This document shows, piece by piece, positions 9,102 to 20,449 of a stretch of DNA of 64,000 nucleotides. The stretch is from Polytrichum commune. Lineage: Eukaryota > Streptophyta > Polytrichopsida > Polytrichales > Polytrichaceae. Numbering within the stretch: the stretch's first letter is position 1; the number at the start of each line of letters is the position of its first letter. The notes beneath the pieces are model-generated. The model was not told the origin of the DNA, searched no databases, and saw only the letters and a program-made list of their open reading frames with translations. The stretch covers positions 43,300,758-43,364,757 of the forward strand of contig OX485805.1 of NCBI GenBank assembly GCA_950295325.1, read 5' to 3'. The position numbers and the translations under genes were made by a program.

Positions 9102-12100
9102 ATGCACCGCTTGTTTTCGGGGGTGCAGTACTTAGCGAAGAGGGTGGTGGGAGGGGGGGCAGCAGGGGAGAGGAATGATGAGGAGACGGAGTTTCTTCAA
9201 TCCTCCTCATCAAGAAGCAGCATGACCTCCATGGCGATCCACCATCCTCGGAAGCCTGGCAGGAATGGGTGGGCCTGTGTTTTGGCCGCACTTGCCATTG
9301 CCATCCTAATCGTTATCTTCAATTTTGCTTGCGGATTGTGGCCTGCGCCAACACATGTAAGATACAACTCCTTTCCACAACTTTTTACACACATAAACAT
9401 ATTGCTGATGTGAGTTTCTGTTCAATTTTGGTAGCTTCTAGCGAAGTCTGTTTCGTAGAAACTCACTATTAGGAATTCAGAGCTGTCGTTCAGAACTTCT
9501 CTACAACACATATATATTACTAATTGCTGAGGAGGATTGCTCAACATTCTTGCGTACCTCCATTTAATCCACAAATTACATCGCTCCGTTGTAATTTATT
9601 TTCAATAATGACAGCTTATAGCGGAGACTGTTGCGCACGAACTACACTATAAGGAATTCACAGCTTTCTTTCACAGATTTTCTGCAACACATACATGTAA
9701 GCTACTTATTGCTGAGGAGGATTGCTCAACATTCTTGCGTGTCTCCATTCAATTGATGACTACACCGCTCCATTGTAATTTGTGTTCAATTTGACAGCTG
9801 ATAGTGAATCCTGTTGCGTAGAAACTCACTATAAAGAGTTCACAGCTGTCTTTCACAACTTTCCTGCAACACATACATGCAGCCTACTTATTGTTGAGGA
9901 GGATTGCTCAACATTCTTCCGTGTCTCCATTCAATTCATAATTACACCGCTCCATTGTAGTTTCTGTTCAAATTCAGCTTACAGCGAAGTCTGTTGCGTA
10001 AATACTTACTATAAGGAATTCAGGGCTGTCGTTTACAACTTTGTTGCAACACATACATGTAAACTACTAATTGCTGAGGAGTATTGCCCAACCCTCTTGA
10101 TTGTCTCCATTCAATTGATAATTACACCGCTCCATTGTCATTTCTGTTCAATTTCAGCGTATAGCGAAGTCTGTTGCGTAGAAACTCACTGTAAGGAAGT
10201 CGCAGCTGTCGTGCACAACTTCTCTGATTGCTGAGGAGGATTTCCCAACATTCTTGCGTGTCTCCATTCAATTGATAGTCACACCGTTCCGTTGTGATTT
10301 ATGTTCAATTGCAGCTTACAGCGAGTTCTGTTGCGTATGATCTCACTAATAGGAATTCACGCCCGTCTTTCACAACTTTTCTTGATTGCTGAGAAGGATT
10401 GCCCAACATTCTTGCGTGTCTGCATTCAATTGATAGTCACACTGTTCCGTTGTGATTTATGTTCAATTTCAGCTTACAGCGAGGTCTGTTGCGGTAGCTA
10501 TTCGGAGAGGTGGTTTTTATTTTCCTTTTCTTTCTTTCTTTCTTTCTTTCTTTCTGTACCAACATGTGACGTTGTTCTTGTTTTTGTTCTTGTCATTGAA
10601 GGAATGGCAAAAAGTGTTCATCGAAAGCGTGGACAACAACAGCCTCAGCCGCCACTTGAAGCAGCTGACCAAGGATCCTCACGTGGCAGGCACACCGGAG
10701 AACTTCGTCACCGCAGAATTTGTGCAAGCCTCATTCGAATCATACGGCCTGGACGCTCACCACAAAGACTACGATGTACTTCTCTCTTACCCACTACACA
10801 GGTCACTCACTCTCACGCAACCCCAGAAGCAGAATCTCGAATTTTCCTTAACTGAGAATGCCGTTCCAAGTGACCCATACAGCAATAACTCCAAGGTCAT
10901 CCCAACCTTCCATGGGTTATCCCCATCCGGGAATGCATCAGGCGAGGTTGTGTATGCCAATTATGGGCGCCAAGAGGATTTCGAGCGCCTAGCCCTACTT
11001 GGGGTCGAAGTTTCTGGTACCATTGTCATTGCGAAGTATGGGTCGATCTACCGAGGTGACATTGTGGAACATGCAGCGAAGGCAGGTGCTCTTGCGGTTG
11101 TGATTTTCTCAGACCCCTTGGATTATGGCCATAATGGCACCGAGGGTTATTATCCCAAGTCAAGATGGTTGCCTCCAAGTGGGGCACAGCGAGGATCGGT
11201 GTTTCAAGGTATTGGGGACCCGCTGACACCCGGATGGGTTAGCGATGTGGATGCAGAGAGGTTGTCTCCGGATGATCCAGCTGCCAAGTTACCGAAAATT
11301 CCTTCGTTACCCATCTCGGCCGAAGATGCGTTACCCATCTTGCAATCCCTCGGTGGTCCTATTGCGCCTGCGGACTGGCAGGGGGCGCTTAATATCTCTT
11401 ACAAACTGGGCCGTGGACCTGGCAGACTGAATCTTTCATATGTGGTGAGTAAGCCAGCCATCCGCCATCCTTGTGAGTGTGATGCCACAGTATGATGAAA
11501 TATTCAACATGTGCAAGGCTAAAATGAAGCGTGTCGTTGTAATCTATGTCTGAATTTGATGCGAAAGTTTAGATTTAGGGTTTAGGGTGTGTCGGACTAC
11601 TGCAACTTACGACTTGTATGTTGTTATGGATTATGGTTTAACAATCTTAACACATGAGAGTGATCCTGTGTTTTATAAATTCATTAATATGTTCAAACTA
11701 AATGAAGTGTGACGTTGCGATTGATGTGTGATGTTTGAAGGTTAGGGGTTAGGGTCTAAGTTTCGCCCGGACTACTGCAACTTGCAGTTTGTTGTATGTA
11801 GTTTTGGATATGGTTTCACAATTGGAAGTCATGAATGCTCCAACACATTTGCCAGTGGGATGGATGCACTGAGAACTATAACTGCCAGAAGTCATGCTAT
11901 GCTATTGTGATTGTTGTTTGTCATAGTTACCTGTTTACTTTGGGAATGATTACTGGAAGTTTCTTTTTCACAGGGAAACGTTGCATTTAAAAGTGATGAG
12001 TTATGGATATGGTTTCACAATTTGAACCTAGGAATCCTCTAAGAAATATATGTAGGGATCTATACACTGAGAACTAAAAGCTTGCAGAGGTAATGCCCTT

Positions 12101-15100
12101 GTGATATGGTCTTAACCTTATCTCTGGTGTGTGATATCTGCAGGCAAATCAAACAGTGACATCCATACGTAACGTCTTTGGCACTATCACAGGGTCACAG
12201 GAGCCTGACAGGTGCTGTGTTGTGGACAGATTCAAATTGTGTACTGTATTTGAGTTTATGCATATTCCAGTAATCTGCTTCCAACATTGTATGAAAAACC
12301 CCAATTTTTTCCAATTTGTACACTTGTTTAGAGCACTTCTGAGAGTCTTTACTGTGGTGCAGGTTTGTGGTCATTGGCAACCACCGAGATGCATGGACAT
12401 TTGGGGCTGTCGACCCCAACAGCGGCACTGCAACTCTCTTAGAGGTACAAGTTTGAGTTTCTGGAATGGAGCATGTAAAAAAACTGTCTTGCATGAGAGG
12501 GGAGCTTGGAAATATCCAGGACATTTAAGTACAGGCCATTGAAAGGAGATATTTTCTTTTTTCTGGAGCACTTGGACTGATCAGTGTGAGCATTAGAGTC
12601 CAATTTTAATGTCCTGCACAAGGTGAAGCTTGTGAGCCAGCCAAAATGGTAATGGCAGTGGGTCTAATACAGTTGCTTATCTAAATTGAACACCTATGTT
12701 TGTGTGGTGTGTGGTTAGATGTGGATGCAACAATGGACTCCAAAACTACATGTGTTTCAAAAAGATTGGGACTACATGCTCAAAATGTGTTAACAATTTT
12801 AGGTTTAAGAGTCAAAATAATTAATTGGGGGCACCTGTATGCTTATTCAAGAAGAAAAAGAATCTTCACTTTGGCAATGAATAAGATATTCATACGAGTT
12901 CCAACAATTAGGAGGAAAATGGCTATGGCCTCGATCTCGATTTCCTAACTATCTTGTAGTAATTGGATGTTTAATATCCTAGGAGAAGAGGGTGCAGAGC
13001 TAATATTGTTTCTTTAGGCTCACTTATCTTATGTGGAACTTTTGCAGACAGCTCGTGTGTTTGGAAAGCTCACGCAGCAGGGGTGGCGCCCTAAAAGGAC
13101 CATTGTACTGTGCAGCTGGGATGCAGAGGAATATGGCATGGTATCTACTGCGCCTGCTAATTTCTATTTATCCTGTGTCTCCATTTTCAGCAGATCCTAG
13201 GTGTGCAATTATTAGTGTAAATTAACAGCAATCGTTGGTGGATGTGAATTGACATACTTGTAAGGTTTTTGGGTTTGAATGGTAGCAATGACTTGCTTGA
13301 AGGACTTATGTTGTAGTCATGTAAGCAGTTGAAGGTATGCAAGAAAATTTTAGGATTTAATTTCAAAGCTTGAATTAGTGTGGTGGCAATAGTTGGGCTC
13401 AACAGAGTGGGTGGAGCAAAACAATGACATTATTGAATCCAACGTGGTGGCGTACCTGAACGTGGATTGTGCGGTTGGTGGTGCTGGGTTCTATGCATCC
13501 TCTTCGCCACAACTTGATGACCTCCTGATAGAGGTCTCCAAGCAGGTCAGTACGAATTGTCTACTTGGATCCAAAAAAACCCAATTGATGACATCAAACG
13601 AAATCTGCAGTTTAGAAAAGCAAAATTTGTCACAAACTGTTTTTCAACACGCTTTGTGTGAGGTTCTGGTGACCAGCTCCTAGATTATGCCTGGAGATTG
13701 AGGTCTCTTCCAGTGGCCTAAGGCAGCAAGGTTCCTTGGAAACTCTTATTCTCTAGCTAAAAGTCGGGTGGTTCCCTGATGACAGTACCTAGGAATATCA
13801 TGCAATTTTTTGGTCTCATGAATATCCTCTAGACCAGAGCAACAAGTTAGACGATTGTGCAATCTCTAATGTTGAAATGCATTTGATCTTGGTGCGCTGT
13901 TCTTCAATCTGCCAGGTAAAAGACCCGGACTCCACTGGACAAAGTGTATATGATTCATGGGTCACCTCCAGCAAGAAATCAACACCTGTGGTTCGTCCAT
14001 AACTCTTACATGTTGTCCCTTAAATGCGTTCATGTCAATTGTTACGTCATTTTTTCTGTAGAAGGCCAAAACTTGCACAAAGTGGAGAGCTAGTGTAGAG
14101 ATGCAAACTATGTGTACTGCTTAGCTGGCCATAAAACTGCACTATAGTGACCACACAGGTCCTTTATGAATGTATAAGTGGCACGACTTGCAACTCCCAT
14201 ATCTTTGTTAGTTGTCTTTGTATTATCAACCTGCCACTATGCTAAATTTTCTTTGTAAGCAGTCTCAGATTCAGCTTTGAAATGTACCCCCAATCTGAAA
14301 AGTTTCTCTGTAAATGTGGTAATCACATAGTTGTTTTGTGTTGCCCGGTGCAAGGTATAGGGTTGATACCCGTGTTGGACTGATATCATACTTCTTGGAT
14401 ACCACTGGGGTATATATACGAGATTTTTATTTATTTTTTATTTTTGATACGGATAGGTTATGGGTATTTAAGGATGTTTTTGTATTCAAGTATACCGTTT
14501 AGGTCTATGTGCCATACAAGCACCTTCACATCTGGTTAAATTTACCCTAGGTATTAGTATGGTATTAGGAAGTATTGACCCACACAGCAACTTGGATATA
14601 GAAAGATTCTCTCATCTTGTGATACCCACCAAGTTCCAATACTTGACTGGTATTACATTTTGATAGAGGTTGGGTAGGTTGTTTGATACCAATACTGATG
14701 TTGTGTATTGATACCATGCTTTTATTTATATACCAGTCCAACATTGATCAATAATCTTTACTGAAAGGTTTGATAATGTGCATGGTGTAGATTGGCAGAT
14801 TAGGTGGTGGTGGTTCCGATTTTGCTGCCTTCTTACAGCATGCGGGTGTTCCATCCCTGGATCTGAATTTTGGCGATGGTCAGTTCCTTTGGTGATTGTC
14901 ACACTTCAAATTATGTGATATAATGAGGTAATGGCAACCATATTGTGAGAGGAAAAAGACCAGCTTCACTTGTTTAAAAAGAAGAAAAAACCTTTTGGCG
15001 TTACTGAAAGCCCTGTATTGTTAATGTCTGTGGCTGTGTTACAGAGTATCCTGTGTACCATTCTGTGTATGACAACTACAACTGGATGGTCAACTTCTGC

Positions 15101-18057
15101 GACCCGATGTTCCATCGCCATGTCGCAAGTATTATGCCCATCTATGCTTTTTGCAGCATTGTTTAAGACAGTTCCTTAGAATTCTCTGTGATAGTGGTTA
15201 GCATCATTTGCCTGAAGTAATAACATTGTTTAGCTGTGAGTGCAAGTCCTTTGTTTTAATCACATGGTTGGTTTAAGGTAAGTGAGCCTAATTCGGTAAC
15301 TTATCTTTATCGGCAGACACCTATATTTGAGCAGTGTGTAGTTAGGTGTGGATCTAAGAATGGACACCAAAGAGACATTTGCTTAAGAGACATTGACATT
15401 AAAAGACATTGCTCAAAATTGTTATCTATTCTAGGTTGAATTGACAACATAATTGAGGAGACCTATATGGTCATGTAAGAAGAAAGAGGATCTTCACTTT
15501 GATAAATGAAGAACAAATGAACTCCAAATATTGTGAGAAGAATGTAGGCCTTATGTATGTGCTTTGTTTTGCTCTCTTTACAGTGACAAACCTGATGGGG
15601 CTGATAACTATGCGACTTGCAAGTGATCCTATCCTCCCACTGAAGTATGAGACATATGCAAATGAGCTTCAGACATACGCGCTTGCCATTACCACACATC
15701 TGGAGTCTGTGAAGGCTCCTCAGAAAATTTCCATTTCTCCTCTTCTTTCTGCAATCAGCAATCTGAGGGAGGCATGTCATCGACTACGACTCGAGTTGCA
15801 GGTAAGTGTGTGTAGAAAGGGATTCAGAGCAGTAATTGTGGGTAAACAGTAAATCATTTCAAAGTGGGCCGACATTTAATGTTGAGTCAGCATTATTACA
15901 TACCCTTCAGGGTTTAATATCTTCACACTGCTTATGATTTGTAATTTTACTAACGATTCATTCAACATTTAGTAAACTCACAATTCATCGACAACTAAAG
16001 ATAAAAATTACGACCTTATGTTTGGTAGGCATTGATTTGATGCTGTAGTGGGATGTGATTGAATTGATGTGAAATCAGTTTTCATATATATGGATCAAGA
16101 GGTCTGTGATGAAAGTAAGGTGGGTGAGACTAAAATGGACACTTTTAGCTCTGCACCCACATCTCCTAGGGTATTAAAAACATGATTTGTACAAGATGAG
16201 TAGCAAATCCAAATTGAGACGATAGCCATTTCCCTCACGATTTCTAGAGCTCATATGAAATTTTTTTTGATAACCAAAGTTAAACAAATTCTGAGCATGT
16301 AGTCCAATCTCTTTTAGACACATGATTTTTTGATTCGTTTTTAGATCCACACCTAACCACACACCACTCAAATATAGCCAAGGTAATAAATTTTAACTCA
16401 GACCTTCCAGGTAGAAGTTTTCTGACAGGCGCATGGATCGACCAAATCAAAAAAATTAAAATTCTTGTGCAGGCTGTTGCGGTAGCCAGTCCACAGTTGC
16501 AGCAGGTATCAATTGCTGAGCACTTATACCAGCAGCGGGGCTTGAATGATCGGCTGCTTCAAGGGGAGCGCGCATTCCTAGATGCTGATGGGATTGTTGG
16601 TGATACCTGGTACAAACATTTGGTATGTTCCTCCATCATTAACATATCTGGCAACCGTTTGGTTTTGTAAACTCTTGGGGTGATTTCTAACCAGGCAGTA
16701 TAGCTTGAGATGAGAAGGTGCAATTTAGACCCAGTCTCCAAAATGCTTGAATTCACAAGGAAGACTATGCCAGGGAGTGCATGATGGTTTGTGAAAAAGG
16801 AAATCTGATATCTCCAAACGCAAGTGACCAGCCTTTCATGTTGAGCCAGTGTTGATATATGTCCATCAGGGTTTAATATCTCTTCAGCGCTAACTTACAT
16901 CTAGCTGATCGTTCATTCAACACTGATGCAATTCATAATTTAACCTTTTAGTGAATCAAAGATTAAATATAGTGAAAAACGACTCCAATGTTGCCACCAG
17001 CGTGAATTATTGTGTTGCTTCATTTTCAAGTTGGTCCAAGTCTATAGTTAATTCTAAAACATGCATTCTGAGAATTAGAGACCTCTGAAGACTACGACCT
17101 CCTTTCAAAGGTGAACACCTTGGATGGGCGCGGACAAGCCAGTTGGCACCTATCTATCTCCCCCAAGGACAAGCCCCTAGGTTCCCATATGGTTGGTTGA
17201 AAATATCCGGTTTACTGGGATTACCCCACTAAGATGGTGGACCAACGGTGGTAGGGTGCACCAGATATCAAGTGCAAGGAAGGTCATCCATTTGAGTACT
17301 ATTCCGGCCTTAGTTGGCTTAACCTCGGAGTTCCCATGGGATCCATGTTAAGGCCTTGGGTTTAAGCCATTTATGAAACAAATGATTAAAATTGCAAGCT
17401 TATGTTTGGTAGGCATTGATGCAATGTTGTGTTTTGATGCGATTGGAACGATGTGAAATCGGTGTTTTTACAAGAGTTTAGAGGTTTGTGATGAAGTAGT
17501 GGCCCTGATTCAAATACAGTAAGGCATGTATACCCAAAACCAACACCTGACCTATACCCAACACCTAGAAATCTTGCAAAATAGGTACATATTGATTATG
17601 AGGATGTACACCTCCTAAACATCTGATATAGGTGTTTGTTTAAGGTCACCTACAAATAGACCCTTTAGACCCTTATAACTTTTGCATACAGTATCCAAAG
17701 TATGTGTTCTTGGATGCGGTGGATTTGAATCATCTTGAAATCGCAAAAAAGAAAATATAAAACTTCTACCAATGTAATGGTAGAAAATGTGCTCAGTGTT
17801 CATTTTGTTGGTTTCAGGTGTTGCTCACCTTAGCTAACCTTCGTGTATTGTGGCGACAGGTTTATGGGCCAGTCTCAAGCAACAGCTACGATTCTCTCTC
17901 CTTTCCTGGCATTTGGAATGCAATTAACATAGCCACAGCCAATAATAGCATGGGCGTGACGAGTGCAAAGGAATGGGCAGCAGTTCAACATGAAATTTAT
18001 CGAGTCGCAAGAGTGACAACTCGAGCATCGCTCGTGTTGCAGGGCAGGCTCACATGA
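9102..18057 (+). CDS. AMP1-like: AMP1/NAALADase-like glutamate carboxypeptidase (M28B), 12 exons, 782 aa
   Basis: Exons: 9102-9356, 10602-11444, 12144-12211, 12363-12444, 13048-13140, 13393-13545, 13916-13990, 14791-14878, 15045-15128, 15584-15801, 16473-16622, 17818-18057. All junctions are GT-AG and join in phase. The start is the first ATG after the in-frame stop at 9054-9056. The protein is type II: a cytosolic tail, a membrane anchor at about residues 57-80 ([20 protein letters not shown]), a protease-associated domain at about 200-335, an M28 peptidase core at about 370-580 and a TFR-type dimerisation domain at about 650-780. The zinc/catalytic set matches human GCPII in identity, and the spacings I compared agree: H396 (NHRDAW) and D406, E443-E444 (WDAEEYG), D472 (LNVDC), H558 (YHSVYD). 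Family knowledge: plant AMP1 is an ER-membrane protein that limits meristem size; its substrate is unsettled. The length (782) exceeds the ~705 of Arabidopsis, mainly in the N-terminal tail and loops. Splice sites are predicted by eye; family assignment is secure. Confidence 0.93.
9400..10500 (+). repeat. Tandem array (~180 bp units) filling intron 1 of the AMP1-like gene
   Basis: Seven units are marked by 'cagct(t)atagcgaagtctgt' variants at about 9431, 9612, 9797, 9976, 10156, 10313 and 10471. Spacing is 181, 185, 179, 180, 157 and 158 bp. Each full unit also carries 'ctcacta(t)aaggaattca', 'gctgaggaggattgc' and 'caacattcttgcgtgtctcc'. Because 180 is divisible by three, one frame stays open from 9782 to 10234 and repeats a roughly 60-residue peptide; I regard that as fortuitous. 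The array ends about 100 bp before exon 2. Confidence 0.9.
10521..10554 (+). repeat. (TTTC)n polypyrimidine microsatellite near the intron 1 acceptor
   Basis: About eight copies of TTTC lie 50-80 bp before the intron 1 acceptor at 10600-10601. Pyrimidine-rich sequence here could serve in splice-acceptor recognition, and copy-number change could affect it; that is inference. Confidence 0.85.
11508..11830. repeat. ~185 bp direct duplication in intron 2 of the AMP1-like gene
   Basis: The stretch with 'aaatgaagcgtgtcgttg', 'tttagggtttagggt', 'ggactactgcaactta' and 'ggattatggttt' (from about 11520) is repeated diverged from about 11702 ('aaatgaagtgtgacgttg', 'aggggttagggtct', 'ggactactgcaacttg', 'ggatatggttt'). 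A third fragment is at about 12000-12020. No coding content. Confidence 0.75.
12685..13000 (+). repeat. Repeat family A copy in intron 4 of the AMP1-like gene
   Basis: Contains the family A landmarks 'gtgtggttagatgtgga', 'catgctcaaaatgtg', 'aatcttcacttt' and 'ggctatggcctcgat' in order. Sense orientation, wholly between exons 4 and 5, ending about 50 bp before exon 5. Confidence 0.6.
14361..14750. mobile_element. MITE-like element with inverted ends in intron 7 of the AMP1-like gene
   Basis: The left end reads 'ttgatacccgtgttggactg'. The right end, reverse-complemented, reads 'ttgatcaatgttggactggt'. Related internal sequence ('cttgtgatac', 'tattacattttg', 'tccaacattgat') occurs at 52550-52700, 52870-52935 and 46070-46130 (-), so this is a dispersed family. 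No transposase is present. The target duplication is not clear. Confidence 0.5.
15300..15575 (+). repeat. Repeat family A copy in intron 9, abutting the exon 10 acceptor
   Basis: Landmarks 'cacctatatttgag', 'gttaggtgtgga', 'gctcaaaattg' and 'gatcttcactttgat' appear in order. The recognisable copy stops about 40 bp from the acceptor at 15582-15583, so the repeat may supply part of the branch-point region. Confidence 0.55.
15868..16140 (+). repeat. Dispersed repeat family B, copy in intron 10
   Basis: Starts 'tgttgagtcagcattattac', continues with 'cagggtttaatatcttcac' and 'ttatgtttggtaggcattga', and ends near 'gatgaaagtaaggtggg'. Diverged copies lie in intron 11 (16838-16990 plus 17380-17515) and in the 3' flank (18772-18950). 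All three are in the same orientation in and around this one gene. Confidence 0.55.
16135..16385 (-). repeat. Repeat family A copy (antisense) in intron 10
   Basis: Reverse complement of the family A series: 'agctctgcacccacatctcc', 'gccatttccctcac', 'gagcatgtagtccaatctc' and 'cacctaaccacacaccactc'. It follows directly on the family B copy. Confidence 0.6.
16838..17515 (+). repeat. Family B copy in intron 11, split by an unrelated ~390 bp insertion
   Basis: The first part (16838-16990) matches the start of the intron 10 copy and the second (17380-17515) its end ('ttatgtttggtaggcattga', 'gatgtgaaatcggt'). The intervening 16990-17380 includes 'gatgggcgcggacaagcc' and 'ccccactaagatggtgg' and has no match I noticed in the window. 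This is a nested insertion inside an intron. Confidence 0.5.
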
Positions 18058-20040
18058 CTTGAAGTTCTAATGGCATGCCTCCAAAATGTTGAAATGAGCC
18101 ATCTTGATCAACAGCCTTTTGTGGACTTTGTTCCATATTCTTGTAAAGGTTCTGTGTCAAAAATCGTGAGAGTTCAGAGGCTGTTTTTGGTGGTTTAAAA
18201 AGACCGCATGCTACACTTCTACCTGCAAAGGGCACCCTAACTGTAAGTAATACTTGAAGACACCACTACTATACGACGTTTTTGATGCCTCTGGTTTCTG
18301 GGCGTAAGAGGTTCTGCTTAACAGACGAGTTTTTGGAAGGGTTCATTGTTGTTGTGAACAGGATGCGATGATGTGTTTGTATATTAACTTACCATCAGTT
18401 ACTTAAGAAGAGAGGCTATGGTTCATTGGATGTGTCCTTTCACTGTGACAGATTCAGAAAACATGAGTGTTGGAAGCAGACGGTTTAGCGGATGAGTGCA
18501 AAATGCAGAGAGGATGATTTCTTTGTGATTCTTCATGAGTTACATGCTTCAGTCAATCTGATGTCTCTTATTTCACCTTGGAATTTGTCTTTGATTTCCA
18601 TAAGAATACATTTTGTCATGCCCAACATAGTATTCTTTGTGGCTTTTGTACCCAGAAGTTTGACCCAAATACAACAATTGGAGGTTTGTCAGAACTTCTG
18701 ACATTTTCTGGGAGATCATCAATGTGAATACATACATCGGCTACACTAGAGCTGTAATGTTGAGCTGTAATGTTGAGCTGTAATGTTGAGTCAGTGTCGT
18801 TACATATTCTTCAGGGCTTAATATCTTCACAATGCTAAGTCAACATTTGACATCAATTCAAATCCTTTTGCAGCCTCTTAGATCTTGCAACTATGAAATA
18901 TACAACTTTTAAAGTTGCAAGCATATGTTTGATAAATTGGAATTTATGACAAACTTTTGAAGGCACGAAAAATGGTGCTCTCCAAACTTTAGACAAGGAG
19001 TTCATTTTTATATAGCCGTCTTTTGACAAAAGTCAAGCACATGCCTTATATTTCACCACAATTGAGGGTTTTGACACCACTAAACGCTCCTTGAAGGTAT
19101 ATAACATCACAAGTGTAGCAAAATCTCCTACCAACACAAGAGTATTGGGAGTCTTTATTGGTATTTTTATTCATTCAATGTTGTAGTTTCATGTGATTAA
19201 ACAACAACAATACCAATATAGGTCTATGGACCTTGTGATGTCTCGAGCAGTTACATGGAGTTCAAATTCTCCTCTGTGATCAATATTCCCAAGTTGAAGA
19301 AGTATACAAGGGATATTCGATGACTGATGGATTTTCTCTCATTCCATTCTTGCAAAGGTGGGCACCAAGCTCACTGGACTCTAAAAAAAACTCTCTTGCA
19401 TAAAATCTGGTAGCCATGGTGACATTAAAATATTACCTAAGGTGAATATATGATCAATTGTTTCACGACATGCAATTCATTTTTGTTGACTAATGTGACA
19501 CTAGAATTACAATCCAAGTCCCCAAATTATTATAGTGGGGCCCAGTTGGCTAAAATGAATTAACCACAAAGCGATGAGGGGCATATTGTATACTATACCT
19601 CGTTTACTTTGGTAAGGTTGGTGAGGCCCAACTCAAAGAGCAAGACATCTAACCTTAGCGGTAAAATAATAACTACCCTGTCGGTGGTAGAAAGCTACCC
19701 CTCCCAAGTGGCCATGGCTGGAGCAATGAACGGGGAAAGGCTCAAATCCTAGGATGAACCAAGTTGAGTTTGAGAAATAAGCGGTTTAAAGTTCAAATCT
19801 TCAAGAAAATTACTCATCATTTTAAAGGAGTCTACAAAATACACCTCCAATTTATAAAGAAAAACCAACAGATCACAACATGTAACCGGTTCGACTTGGG
19901 AGCACTAGGATTTTGACCGATCATGGCCGAAAATCTCCCCATGCATTATTGGACTAGAGATGAAGTCGGAGGCTTAGCTCAAAGAGGTGGGCGTCTAGTC
20001 CTGGCCCTCCCAAGTTTGTTGTTACATTAATTCATTTCAA
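18058..20040. other. 3' flank of the AMP1-like gene and intergenic DNA
   Basis: The 3'UTR of the AMP1-like gene must begin at 18058. I see no clear AATAAA signal in the next kilobase. A 14-bp unit (gagctgtaatgttg) is repeated three times at about 18749-18791, directly before the third family B copy (18772-18950). A family G repeat copy lies at about 19745-19970. No other gene seen. Confidence 0.5.
19745..19970 (+). repeat. Dispersed repeat family G, copy
   Basis: Landmarks: 'gagtttgagaaataagcgg', 'actcatcattttaaaggag', 'catgtaaccggttcgac' and 'cactaggattttgaccgatc'. Other copies: 47330-47600 (+), 54118-54320 (+), 53405-53640 (-), and 50480-50570 plus 50940-51050 (-, interrupted). Non-coding; class unresolved. 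Confidence 0.55.
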
Positions 20041-20046
20041 TTACTA

Positions 20047-20415
20047 CACTGATTGATGATATTTAGTGTCACCGATTCTAATTGTCTTGCTCAACACTAA
20101 TTGTAAACCGTGGTATAGTGTCACCAACACTCAATGTGAACCCAACATTATTTATCATTCCTTGTAAATTTTTGGGTGGTAAGGGGAGTATAGATTTACA
20201 GTGTTGCAATTATTGTCACTTACCAAGTGATTTTTCATCCAAATTTCAATCATCCATGACAATGTTTCATCACAAGAGACGGTAGGGTTTTGGCCAATGG
20301 ATGAACTCATCCATTATACATGACAATATTTGTTCACTTATTCATAAGAAGTGTCATCCCAAAAGTTACCGTAGTGACATCAAATACCATATGACACTAA
20401 ATATCATGTTTAGTG
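20047..20415. mobile_element. MITE with palindromic terminal motif (family P1)
   Basis: About 369 bp. The right end is the palindrome CACTAAATAT...TTTAGTG (20395-20415) and the left end a diverged version preceded by TA (20045-20046). The inner sequence ('gtgtcaccgattctaattg', 'cttgctcaacactaattg', 'tttcaatcatccatgac') is the reverse complement of the element at 29759-30137. The right-hand TA has decayed to GA. No open frame; non-autonomous. Confidence 0.65.
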
Positions 20416-20449
20416 GAGGTCCTTCTAGGCTCGGTACTAGGGATGAGGT

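Noticed and set aside
9197-9400. Minus-strand frame opposite exon 1 of the AMP1-like gene
   Set aside because: Shadow of a secure exon on the other strand.
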